Shown here piece by piece: positions 7,208-16,700 of a stretch of DNA of 64,000 nucleotides (position 1 is its first letter; each line of letters opens with the position of its first letter). Source of the DNA: Fodinicola acaciae (GTDB lineage Bacteria; Actinomycetota; Actinomycetes; Mycobacteriales; HKI-0501). A program made the position numbers and the translations under genes. The stretch covers positions 930,001 through 994,000 of the forward strand of contig NZ_WOTN01000003.1 in assembly GCF_010993745.1 (NCBI RefSeq). Direction: 5' to 3'. The notes beneath the pieces were generated by a model that was given only the letters and a program-made list of their open reading frames with translations, had not been told where the DNA came from and did not search any database.

Positions 7208-10200
7208 ATGAGCCACGGGGCTCCCAATGGTCACTATCGCCATACCGGAGTGGCACTGGCGCGAGTCGCCGTGTGGCCCGTTCTGGACTCTGCCACATGG
7301 TGGCCCCAGGCCGACGACACCGACGAATGCGTGACCTGGCTGAGGAAGACCTGGGCAGATAATGAGATGGCCGAGGCGATACAGCATGCCAGCCCGTCGT
7401 TGGCTGCCGCCGTACGCTCGTTGCTGAATGCCCATGTGCCGGGTGACGCGGATCCGCTAGGAGCCAAGCGAATCCGTCGAGCGACCGAAGCGACCGCTCG
7501 TTATGTCTTGCGCGCGACCGGGCGACCAACGCCGTTCGGTTTGTTCGCCGGCGTGGCGACAGCGGAAATCGGAGGCACGGCCCAGTCTTGGTGGGGCTCT
7601 GAACATCGCGCCTTCGCCCGAGTTGACACCGAGTGGCTCTCCGATGTCGTCGACCAGCTCGAGTCCAATCCTGCGGTGTTGGAGCGGGTTGAGGTCGTCG
7701 TCAACAATCTCGTGACCCGGCACGGCGACCGACGTGAGATTCCGTACGGGCCGGATCGAGTGTCGATCCGCGCAACCACGGCCGTACGCCGGATCCGGCA
7801 ATTGGCGGCGACGCCAATCCGGTTCGACGACCTCGCAACCGCGCTCATCGAGGCTTTCCCTGCCGACAATCGCGAGATCGTCGTAGCTGCATTGACCGAA
7901 CTGATCCATCACCGGTTTCTGATCACGTGCCTACGCGCACCCCACACCACCACTGATCCACTTGGCCGTCTGATCACTCGCCTGGTTACAGCCGGCGCCG
8001 AAGAACTGCCGAAAACTAGCGAAATGCTCGCCGAGCTCCAAGCAATCCATGCCGAACTCGACCGCCACAACCAGCTACCTGCCGCACCGAACCCGGAACA
8101 TACCAACGAGACCGCGGCCGATCTGCGGACAACAGTCACGAACCGACTGCGACTGCTGTCGATGGCGGGGCGAATTCCACTCGCGGTTGATCTGTCGCTG
8201 GACACACGCATTCGGCTTCCCGCTAACGTGGCGGAGGAGGCGGCGCGGGCGGCGAGCGCGCTGCTGCGTCTGACCCGACACCCGACCGGCCTTCCGGTTT
8301 GGCGTGAGTACCACGCGGCATTCCTCGACCGTTACGGCCTCGGCGCACTCGTACCCGTGACCGAGGTGCTCGACCCGACCGCAGGGCTGGGTTACCCGGC
8401 CGGCTATTCAGGAAGCCTGCTGCCAACCTTGTCCGATGCCCGGGTGACCGAGCGGGATCAACGGTTCCTTGCGCTGGCCTGGCAAGAAGTGGGCGCTGGC
8501 AGCAGCGAAATCATGCTGACCGACGACATGATCGACACGATCGCGGGCAAGCCGATCGAGTCGACCCGAGTGCCACCGCATGTGGAGATCGCAGTACGGG
8601 TGCACGCCAACAGCATCCGGGCGATCGACCGAGGCGAGTATTTGCTGACTGCAGCTCCCGCTCGCGCTGGCGGCGTGTTGACCTCGCGGTTCACGTCCAC
8701 GACGACCGGCACGGGTTTGGAGAGGGTGTATCGGGATCTGCCTGTGGGTACCGCTGGAGCATTGCCCGTGCAGCTCTCGTTTCCGCCGGCGTATCCGCAC
8801 GCCGAGAATGTGTGTCGGGTGCCGGCGTACGTGCCTGACCTGCTCTGCCTCGGAGAGCATCGTGACCCGGATCTGGAATCGGTTTCGCTGGCTGACGTGG
8901 CTGTGTACGCGACCACCGACCGGTTGCACCTGGTCAGCGTGTCTCGCGGGCAAGTCCTTGAGCCGCAGGTCTTTCATGCTCTCGACTTGGACAAGCAACC
9001 GCCGCCGCTGGCCCGGTTCCTCGCGCATCTCACTCGCGGCTACCGCGCGGCGTTCACGGTGCTCGACTTTGGTCCGAACGCGGATCTGCTCCCCTACTTG
9101 CCCCGTGTTCGGTATGGCCGCACGATTCTTGCTCCCGCTCGGTGGCGCCTTGATCAGAGTGAATTCCCATCTGCCACGGCCACAGTGGACTGTTGGAGGG
9201 TCGCATTGGACAGATGGCGACAGCGGTGGCACTGGCCAGTCACCGTTGATCTCCGCGACGACGATCGTACGGTTCAGCTCACGCTCGACGAGCCACTCCA
9301 CACCGCGATCCTGCGCAATCACCTCGCCCGCGCCGGCCACGCCGTGCTCACCGAACCTGTGCCGCGGGCCGCGTATCACTGGCTCGACGGGCATGCGCAC
9401 GACATCGCGCTCCCACTGGCCAGCACCCACACGCCGGCGCCGTCACCCCTCAACGGCGTGCCAGTCACGGCCGCCAACTGGAACACGGCGTACGTACCAG
9501 GGGCGCCTGGATCACCTTGGTTTTCAACCAAACTCCACACTCACCCCGATCATGTGAACACCATCGTCACCCAGCATCTGCCCGATCTGTTGGCAAAGTT
9601 GCAGACCGACGGTCGAGATCCGGCGTACTGGTTCGTGCGCTACCGCAGCCAGAACGAGACCGATCACCTGCGACTTCGCTTGCAGGTCGCGGATTCCGGC
9701 GCGTGCGACCGCTTCACGACCGCGCTTGGAACGTGGGTGACCGAGCTGCGCGACAACGACCTCGCCGGACGATTCGTTGTCGACACTTACTTCCGGGAGC
9801 TTGGCCGGTACGGTCCCGGCGCTGCCATGGACGCGGCCGAAGCCGTCTTCGCCGCTGATTCGCGCGTCGTCGCTGACCAGCTCCGTCAGTCACCAGACGA
9901 CGCCGTCGATCGGACCGTGCAGGTCGCGGTCAACATGGTCCACATCGCCGTCGGATTCCTCGGCACCGACGCAGGATTGACCTGGTTGGCTGCGCGATCT
10001 GCTGCGGCTGCCAACCCGCCGTCGCGAGACGCGGCGGACCGCGTCGCACGGCTGATTCGCAACGGACAACTGTTGGACCAACCGGAGTCCGCAGGTCCAG
10101 CGTGGTCTGAACGACGTACGGCTCTGGCGGCGTACCGCCGGCAACTGGCGATGTCGGTGGGCGTCGATACGGTGCTGGAATCGCTACTGCACATGCACCA

Positions 10201-10312
10201 CAACCGGGCCATCGGTATCAACCGCGACCACGAGCAGACCTGCCGGCGACTCGCCCTGCGTGCTGCCCGCGCGTACCGCGCCACGCATACCGTTGCGGCG
10301 GCCGCGCCGTGA
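7208..10312 (+). CDS. lanB: Full-length lantibiotic dehydratase LanB (with SpaB_C elimination domain)
   Basis: The product has 1034 residues, the normal size for a full-length class I dehydratase. LanB uses glutamyl-tRNA to glutamylate Ser/Thr of the precursor and then eliminates to give Dha/Dhb. GRPTPFGLFAG at residues 105-115 is the hallmark of the glutamylation domain. The C-terminal roughly 270 residues form the elimination (SpaB_C) domain, starting near GSPWFSTKLHTHPDHVN and including YRSQNETDHLRLRLQ. It follows the precursor by about 107 bp and overlaps the LanC GTG by 4 nt. ATG 7208 is preceded by AAGGGAGAGG. No truncation is seen. Confidence 0.95.
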   Translation: MSHGAPNGHYRHTGVALARVAVWPVLDSATWWPQADDTDECVTWLRKTWADNEMAEAIQHASPSLAAAVRSLLNAHVPGDADPLGAKRIRRATEATARYVLRATGRPTPFGLFAGVATAEIGGTAQSWWGSEHRAFARVDTEWLSDVVDQLESNPAVLERVEVVVNNLVTRHGDRREIPYGPDRVSIRATTAVRRIRQLAATPIRFDDLATALIEAFPADNREIVVAALTELIHHRFLITCLRAPHTTTDPLGRLITRLVTAGAEELPKTSEMLAELQAIHAELDRHNQLPAAPNPEHTNETAADLRTTVTNRLRLLSMAGRIPLAVDLSLDTRIRLPANVAEEAARAASALLRLTRHPTGLPVWREYHAAFLDRYGLGALVPVTEVLDPTAGLGYPAGYSGSLLPTLSDARVTERDQRFLALAWQEVGAGSSEIMLTDDMIDTIAGKPIESTRVPPHVEIAVRVHANSIRAIDRGEYLLTAAPARAGGVLTSRFTSTTTGTGLERVYRDLPVGTAGALPVQLSFPPAYPHAENVCRVPAYVPDLLCLGEHRDPDLESVSLADVAVYATTDRLHLVSVSRGQVLEPQVFHALDLDKQPPPLARFLAHLTRGYRAAFTVLDFGPNADLLPYLPRVRYGRTILAPARWRLDQSEFPSATATVDCWRVALDRWRQRWHWPVTVDLRDDDRTVQLTLDEPLHTAILRNHLARAGHAVLTEPVPRAAYHWLDGHAHDIALPLASTHTPAPSPLNGVPVTAANWNTAYVPGAPGSPWFSTKLHTHPDHVNTIVTQHLPDLLAKLQTDGRDPAYWFVRYRSQNETDHLRLRLQVADSGACDRFTTALGTWVTELRDNDLAGRFVVDTYFRELGRYGPGAAMDAAEAVFAADSRVVADQLRQSPDDAVDRTVQVAVNMVHIAVGFLGTDAGLTWLAARSAAAANPPSRDAADRVARLIRNGQLLDQPESAGPAWSERRTALAAYRRQLAMSVGVDTVLESLLHMHHNRAIGINRDHEQTCRRLALRAARAYRATHTVAAAAP

Positions 10313-11505
10313 ATCCATCCCCGCTCATCCCGGAGACACCTCCGGCTGGCGAACCGTGGCGCGGTTGGTACGAGGATCTCTACAACGGAGCACCCGGCAT
10401 CCTGCTCTGGCACGCCGCCCGCGCACACGCCGACGAGGCCAGTTGGGAGACGGTTCACAGCTGGGCGACCGCGATCACTCGCCGTCGCCTCACCTCCGAC
10501 ACGGTCGCCGGTGGCCTGCACCGCGGGGTCGCCGCCGTGGCGTACGCACTCCACGCCGCCGGAGACCCATCCTATGAACCGGTGCTGAACACGCTCGACC
10601 ATCTCGTCGTCAATCTGACGCGGAATCGCCTACGGCACGCGTACGAGCGACTCGCCGCCGGGCAACTGCCGCAGCTGCGCGAATTCGACCTCATCCGCGG
10701 GCTGACAGGACTCGGCGCCTACCTACTCGCCCGTCGCACCTCCACGACGATCGAGGCCCTGCTCGGTGTACTCGACTACCTCGTACGACTCACTGAACTG
10801 CGCACGATCGACGATCTCCCGCTGCCTGGTTGGTGGAGCTCTGATCCACCGTCCGGTCTTTCGCCCGCAGATGCCGACGGCGGACATGGAAACTTTGGTC
10901 TAGCCCACGGCATCAGCGGGCCGCTCGCGCTCCTGTCGCTGTCAGCCCGCCGTGAGATCGTCGTAGACGCTCATCTCGATGCCATCCACCGGATCTATGC
11001 CTGGCTCGATGATCAAACCTGCGGATCCGGCGACCTTGTCTGGTGGCCCGAGTACGTCACGGTCGCCGCCCCTGCGTTGCCGACCAAGCCCGGCCGTCCG
11101 TCCTGGTGCTATGGCACACCGGGCATTGCCCGCGCCATGCAGTTGGCCGGCATCGCTGTCGGCGAGCAGGCTTGGCAGCGACGCGCGGCACAGGCGATGG
11201 CGGCCTGCGCCACCGACGAGCGGCAGCGCACGCTTATCCGCGATGCCGGCATCTGCCATGGCTGGGCCGGACTCGTGCACACCGTGCGGCACATGACGGC
11301 CGACGGAGCCGCGCTCGCGACCGTACTACCCGATCTCCGTTCTCGACTCGAGCGTCAATTGCAGCGCGAACCGCCAGTCGATGACGGGCTGCTGACCGGA
11401 ACCAGCGGCATACAGCTCGTCCTGAATAATCGCGCCGCCGCACCCGCCTGGGACAGCTGCCTCCTGCTCGACAGCGCAACCCGCCCTATGGAAAGGACAC
11501 CATGA
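10309..11505 (+). CDS. lanC: Lanthionine synthetase C-family cyclase
   Basis: This 398-residue protein has the LanC toroid signatures. GLAHGISGP (His200) is the catalytic-base region. WCYGTPG (Cys267) and CHGWAG (Cys316, His317) supply the three zinc ligands. LanC activates precursor cysteines for Michael addition onto Dha/Dhb to form lanthionine rings. The GTG start overlaps the LanB stop by 4 nt, and the stop overlaps the methyltransferase ATG by 4 nt. The length is typical and all zinc ligands are present, so it should be active. Confidence 0.95.
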   Translation: MNPSPLIPETPPAGEPWRGWYEDLYNGAPGILLWHAARAHADEASWETVHSWATAITRRRLTSDTVAGGLHRGVAAVAYALHAAGDPSYEPVLNTLDHLVVNLTRNRLRHAYERLAAGQLPQLREFDLIRGLTGLGAYLLARRTSTTIEALLGVLDYLVRLTELRTIDDLPLPGWWSSDPPSGLSPADADGGHGNFGLAHGISGPLALLSLSARREIVVDAHLDAIHRIYAWLDDQTCGSGDLVWWPEYVTVAAPALPTKPGRPSWCYGTPGIARAMQLAGIAVGEQAWQRRAAQAMAACATDERQRTLIRDAGICHGWAGLVHTVRHMTADGAALATVLPDLRSRLERQLQREPPVDDGLLTGTSGIQLVLNNRAAAPAWDSCLLLDSATRPMERTP

Positions 11506-12710
11506 ACAACACTGTTGCCTCCTCGCCGGAGCAGCTCCGGACTCGGATGGTCGACAAGATCATGCGTGGCGCCTGGCCGCCGTCAGCTCGGGTCGCCGAG
11601 GCGATGCGAACCGTACCGCGGCACGAATTCGTCCCGCACGCGTCGGCCGAAGATGCGTACGACGACCGCAGCGTCATCACCAAAACTGCACCCGACGGGA
11701 CCGCGCTCAGCTGCGCGTCAACACCGATCATCGTGGCAATGATGCTGGACCAACTGGACATCCGGCCTGGCCAACGTGTCCTCGAAATCGGCGCCGGCAC
11801 CGGCTACAACGCCGCGCTCCTCGCCAACCTCACCGGACCGAGCGGACACGTGACCACCGTCGACATCGACCCCGAGATCACGGCCGGTGCCCGCAAAGCA
11901 CTGGACGCGACCGGTTACGGGCACGTTCATGTCGCTGCGCGCGACGGCGCGCTGGGCGACAAGGAGCATGCCCCGTACGACCGAATCATCGTCACAGTCG
12001 GAGCGTGGGACCTGCCCGCCGCCTGGTGGTCGCAACTGAGCCAGGGCGGGCGGCTCGTCCTGCCGCTGCGCTGGCGCGGCCAAACCCAAAGCGTGGCCTT
12101 CACCCATCGCGGCGACAACATGATCTCCGAGTCGATGGGACTGTGTGGCTTCGTACCAATGATTGGCCAAGAAGGCGAACGCACCGGCTATATCGACGAC
12201 TCCGGTCACGTCTCGCTCTATTGGGATGCCGACCAACCCATCGAACCGGCACGGCTGCAAGGCGTCCTCGGCTACCGGAAGACCGAGGCTTGGTCAGGCG
12301 TCACCGTCGGCCCCCTCGACCCTTTCGACGGCATCTGGCTCCGCCTCACCGCTACCGAATCCGGCACCTGCCGAATCGCCGCCGACCAAACCGCGATTGA
12401 CCGCGGCCTGTGCACGCCCGCGGTCGGCGTACGCAGCCCCGCCATCGTCAGGGACAAATCCATCGCCTACTTCGCCCTTCACCGGCCCGCACGACACGCG
12501 GATCCGGGCAACCCACGCTTCGAGCTCGGCGCCATCGGCCACGGTCCGGCAGGACCTGAGCTCGCCGACCGCCTCTGCGCCCAGATCCGGGCCTGGGACA
12601 ACGACCGAACTGCCCAGCCCACCCTCACCGCGTACCCCGACAAAACCACACCATCCGGTGGGTCCTACTCGATCCAAAAACAAGAGAGTCGACTCACGAT
12701 CACCATGTGA
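11502..12710 (+). CDS. FxLD-system methyltransferase (protein isoaspartate O-methyltransferase-like)
   Basis: The 402-residue protein begins with a PCMT-like domain: CASTPIIVAMMLDQLDIRPG, SAM motif I VLEIGAGTGYNAALLA at about 93-108, and VDIDPEI. A roughly 190-residue C-terminal extension specific to the lanthipeptide-associated family follows. Related enzymes (LanS_A, OlvS_A type) methylate an Asp side chain in the modified peptide so that it cyclises to succinimide and opens to isoaspartate. The Asp60-Gly61 pair in the precursor is a plausible target. It is the last gene of the coupled lanB-lanC-methyltransferase block and is followed by a hairpin. Confidence 0.88.
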   Translation: MNNTVASSPEQLRTRMVDKIMRGAWPPSARVAEAMRTVPRHEFVPHASAEDAYDDRSVITKTAPDGTALSCASTPIIVAMMLDQLDIRPGQRVLEIGAGTGYNAALLANLTGPSGHVTTVDIDPEITAGARKALDATGYGHVHVAARDGALGDKEHAPYDRIIVTVGAWDLPAAWWSQLSQGGRLVLPLRWRGQTQSVAFTHRGDNMISESMGLCGFVPMIGQEGERTGYIDDSGHVSLYWDADQPIEPARLQGVLGYRKTEAWSGVTVGPLDPFDGIWLRLTATESGTCRIAADQTAIDRGLCTPAVGVRSPAIVRDKSIAYFALHRPARHADPGNPRFELGAIGHGPAGPELADRLCAQIRAWDNDRTAQPTLTAYPDKTTPSGGSYSIQKQESRLTITM

Positions 12711-12791
12711 GATGCGGCGGCTGGTGGCTGACGCGGCCGATCAGTGCCGATGTCGGCCGCGATCTAGTTGCGGGCCCAGCCTCATCTTATT

Positions 12792-12811
12792 TGCGCCGCT
12801 AGTTCGGCGCA
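12792..12811. terminator. Hairpin between convergent methyltransferase genes
   Basis: TGCGCCG at 12792-12798 pairs with CGGCGCA at 12805-12811 across a 6-nt loop. CTCAT (12781-12785) and ATGAG (12811-12815) can extend the stem imperfectly. It lies 81 bp after the lanthipeptide methyltransferase stop and 81 bp before the stop of the opposing fragment, a suitable place for a bidirectional terminator. Confidence 0.5.
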
Positions 12812-12892
12812 TGAGGCCGGCGACCAGCGCGATGTCGCCGGCGCGTGCTTGGTTTCCGACGGTTGATCCGCCGCACGTTTTCCAGAAACCAG

Positions 12893-13486
12893 TCAGCTGG
12901 GACTGGTGATTTTGGTGGCGGCGTCTGTGGTTCGCTCGGAGAAGTCGACCGTGACGACTTCGACGCGTGGCCGGATGCCGCGCCAGTCGGCCCCGTAGTA
13001 GGTGGTGTCGATACCGCAGTTGGGGTGTAGGTCAATGCCGGTTGCGGTCGTGAAACGGTGGTATTCGGCGTCGCCTTGACCGTCTTCGAGTCGTCGTTTG
13101 CCTGAGTAGTGGAAGGGCGCGGCACTTTGGGGGATGATGAATACGCCGCGACGTGCGAGGGTCGCTGCGACGGCGATCAGGTGGTATTCGAATCGGTGTC
13201 CGGTGTAGCCGCCGGGCGAGTTTCGCTTGCGTGGCACCGGACCAAACGGCGGGTTGCTGATGGCGCAGTCGAATTCTCCCAGAACCTCGGCCATGTCGGG
13301 TAGGTCGAGGACGTCGGCCTGGATCCAGCGGGCTTCGGGCATGACCCGGCGGCCAACCGCCACGTACTGAGGATTGTTTTCGACGCAGACCATGTCGGCA
13401 GGCTCGAATTGAACCTGTCGAAGTTGCCGCCGAACCAACGCGGCCTCGTGGCACGCATCATCGAGGCTGCTGTGGACGGGCCACTC
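12893..13486 (-). pseudogene. C-terminal part of a NPPF-type SAM methyltransferase (N-terminus missing)
   Basis: The frame opens after a stop at 13487-13489 and has no good start. It contains MVCVENNPQYVAVGRRV (the acidic SAM-binding segment), then ADVLDLPDM, then FDCAISNPPFGPV, the catalytic NPPF motif of N6-adenine or N4-cytosine type methyltransferases. A complete C-terminus follows, with SERTTDAATK near the end. Motif I (the GxGxG region) is absent, so it cannot bind SAM as a stand-alone protein. A fragment with exactly the missing part lies at 46105-46449 on the same strand. It may be the other half of this gene or the relic of a paralogue. Confidence 0.75.
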
Positions 13487-13769
13487 TCATTGCCTGCCGC
13501 AGTGGCCGAGGACTAGCAGGCACGGCCGCTGGCGTGCCACGGCACCCGGATATCGTGCGGCCATCCCGATCCTGATGTCCGGTTCAGGCCGTTGGCCTGG
13601 TTCGACAGATCGTCTGTCTGGTTGCGCTGTGTGACCGGTTGGCTGGCGGACCTGCAGAGGAGTCCCCGCTACGCTCGATCCTCTGAACTCAGCGGGTCTG
13701 TGGGTGTGAGGACGTACGTCAATGGTCTACATGCGATCGTGCAAGCCTGAAGTGTTGTGAGCTTTTGCG
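13487..13769. other. Intergenic region before the Avs-like gene
   Basis: These roughly 280 bp hold the end of the broken methyltransferase frame and the promoter region of the gene at 13770. No convincing short gene is present. CAGAGGAGTCC...GATCCTCTG near 13655-13685 is the only modest inverted repeat seen. Confidence 0.35.
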
Positions 13770-16700
13770 ATGACTGTGCTACCTGAGATCAATTTTCATC
13801 AGATTCGTGGCAGAGCCCCGTCGGGTTCACAGCGGGACGGTTTCGAGGAGTTGTGTTCCCAGCTGATGATCTCCGGGGACCTCATCGAGTGGCCACCAGA
13901 CGTCGTGTTCAGCGTCTTCGGCAACCCAGACGGCGGTCGAGAAGGCCGTGGTCTGCTGCCGGATGGCACGACGTGGTGCTGGCAAGCAAAGTATCTATTC
14001 AACCTCGGCGCTGCCGAGTTCGGACAGATCGACGAGTCCGTTCGAACCGCGCTCAAATCCGAACCGCAGCTCGCTCGCTACTACGTCGTCCTGCCCTACG
14101 ATCGCCCTGCGAGCGATCGCCTCGATGCGAAGAGCGCGTTCACGAAATGGGAAGAACACGTCAAGAAATGGAAGGCAGCAGCCGTACAGGATGGAAGGTC
14201 TGTCAAGTTCTTCTACCTGGGTGAGCATCAGTTAAAGGAATGCCTGATCAAAAGCTCACAGGTTGGGCGGTTGTTGTACTGGTTCGACATTGACGGATTT
14301 TCCGAGGAGCGGTTCCGTGACATCGCCGCACGAGCAGAGTCCGCCGCTGGGCCACGGTACAGCCCGGAACTGAACGTTGAACTTCCTGTCAGTGAGGTTT
14401 TCGATGGGCTGGGGCGAACGGAGGCGTTCCAGAACGGCATCCGATCCAAGCTCGGTGCACTGCGCGCGGCGCGCGACGCATATGGATTGTCGATCCCGGA
14501 AGTCGAGAAGGAGCAGTTTCGAACGGCGATCGACGATCTTGATCGCCGCCTGGACCAGCTTGACGACCTCCTCCAGCAAGCGATAGCTCGAGCGTCGTTG
14601 CCGGACACCACGATGCCGGATCTCGCTCCTGCCATCGAACCGGTGCAGCAGGCCCTCAGCGTCGCAGTGATGCTGTTGCAGGAGCATTGTCTGCGTGACA
14701 ACCATTACGTCGACAACGCGGCGAGCCTCGCGACGAGCATCAACAAGATTAGGTCAGCCGTTGGCCGGCTCGTCCGTTTCACGGAGGACCGCATGTGGCG
14801 GAGCGCGGACCAACAAGCAATCCTGGTGACCGGGACGGGTGGTTCGGGAAAAACTCACCTGTTGTGCGACCTCGCGAAAATACGCATCGCGCAGAGGGCA
14901 CCCACACTGATCGCACTCGGAGAACAGTTCACCCGCGGCCCCGTCGAGGACGATCTCAGCAAAATAGTTGGGTTCGCAGGCCCGTCACGGCACCTTCTTG
15001 CCGCCTTCAATGTCGCGTGCCAGACCGCAGGCCGAGCGGGCTTGGTGATCATTGATGCACTCAACGAGGCGCCCGATCGGCAGATCTGGCGTCGCTATCT
15101 CGGCAGTTTCCTCAATGAGTTGGCCAAACACTCGCATCTTCGCTTGATTGTGTCGTGCCGGACTGAATTCCTCGCCGACACACTGACCAGTGAACTGCGG
15201 ACCCGGATGACCGACGTGACGCACACAGGGTTCTCCGAGGTCAGCCGCGAAGCGATTCAGCAGTTCCTGGACTGGTATGGCATTCAACGTCCATCATTCC
15301 CGCTGCTGGACCCCGAGTTCACGAACCCGCTTTTCCTGAAGCTGCTCTGTACAACGCTCCGGCAATCCGGACAGCACAGGTTCCCTCGCGACGGCGTCGG
15401 CACGACATGGATCTACGACGGCTTCTTGTCGGCGATGGATGCCCGTCTCGGTGCGGAGAATCGATGCGACTACGACTCCACGCGTGGCCTAGTTCGCGCC
15501 GTAGTCGAACAGATCGCATCCACGATGATGGCGCAGGGCCGGAGGCTGCCCCGGCAACGCGTCGAGCCGATCACATCCCAGCTACTGCCCGGCCGGCCGT
15601 GGAGTTCAGACTTGCTCAACGGGCTTCTTAAAGAAGGAGTGCTCGCCGAAGGTGTCGTCGATGGCACACGCTATGTGCGGTTTGGGTACGAGCGGCTAGG
15701 AGATGTCGCCATTGCCCGTTTGATCGCAGCGCGGGGTCTTCCGGAGGTTGAAGCTGCTTGTCGGACGATGGCGCAGACGTGGTACCGGCACGCCGGCGAG
15801 TTACAGGCGTTGGCTTCGGTGTTGCCCGAGACCCACGGCGTAGAGCTGATGGATGTCCTAGAAATCTCGACGGACACGCGCGATTACAACGTGACCAGAG
15901 ACTTTCTCGGAAGTTTGGCCTACAGGCGACCGGAATCGGTCACCGGCCGTACGGTCGAACTTGCGCGAGACCTGCTCGGCAACCACGAAACCTACGATGA
16001 TGCGGTCAAAGCTCTCGTGCAGGTCGCGTCTGTACCTGACCACGCGCTCAACGCGATATGGCTTCACCATCACCTGAAAAGCATCCCTTTGCGGGAGCGT
16101 GACGCCACGTGGTCATTCTTCTGCACTCAGCAAGCCGAAACTGACGGGCCGATTTCTGCCCTCATCCTGTGGGCGTGGTCAGACGCCAGCGAGACGGTCG
16201 AGGACGACGTGCGGTACCTGGCAGCGTTGCTGATGTCTTGGGCACTGTCATCCTCACATCGCCCAACGCGAGACAACAGCACCAAAGCGCTCGTCGCGTT
16301 GCTAGAGAAAGTACCAACCACCTACCAGCGTATTCTTCACAGTTTCCACGACATCGACGACGACTACATCGAAGAGCGGCTATTGGCAGTCGGCTGCGGC
16401 ATCGCTCAACGAACCATGAACCCCGACGTGCTCTTCCCTGTGGCTGACGCGATACGCGCGTTCACACTCGATCGCAACTACTGGCCCGAGAACCTGCATA
16501 GTCGCGACTACGCCCGTCGAGCGATCGAGGCGGCGCTAGAGCAAGGCTGGAACATGCCCGCCGCCGGTATCGCGGCTCAGATTCAACCGCCGTACACCTC
16601 GGTCTGGACTCAAGACAGCCGGTCGATCGAAGACATCAGAGCCTTGGCCGGGCCACCGGGCTACGCGTACAGCGCCGTCAGTCACCCGCTGATGTCGAAC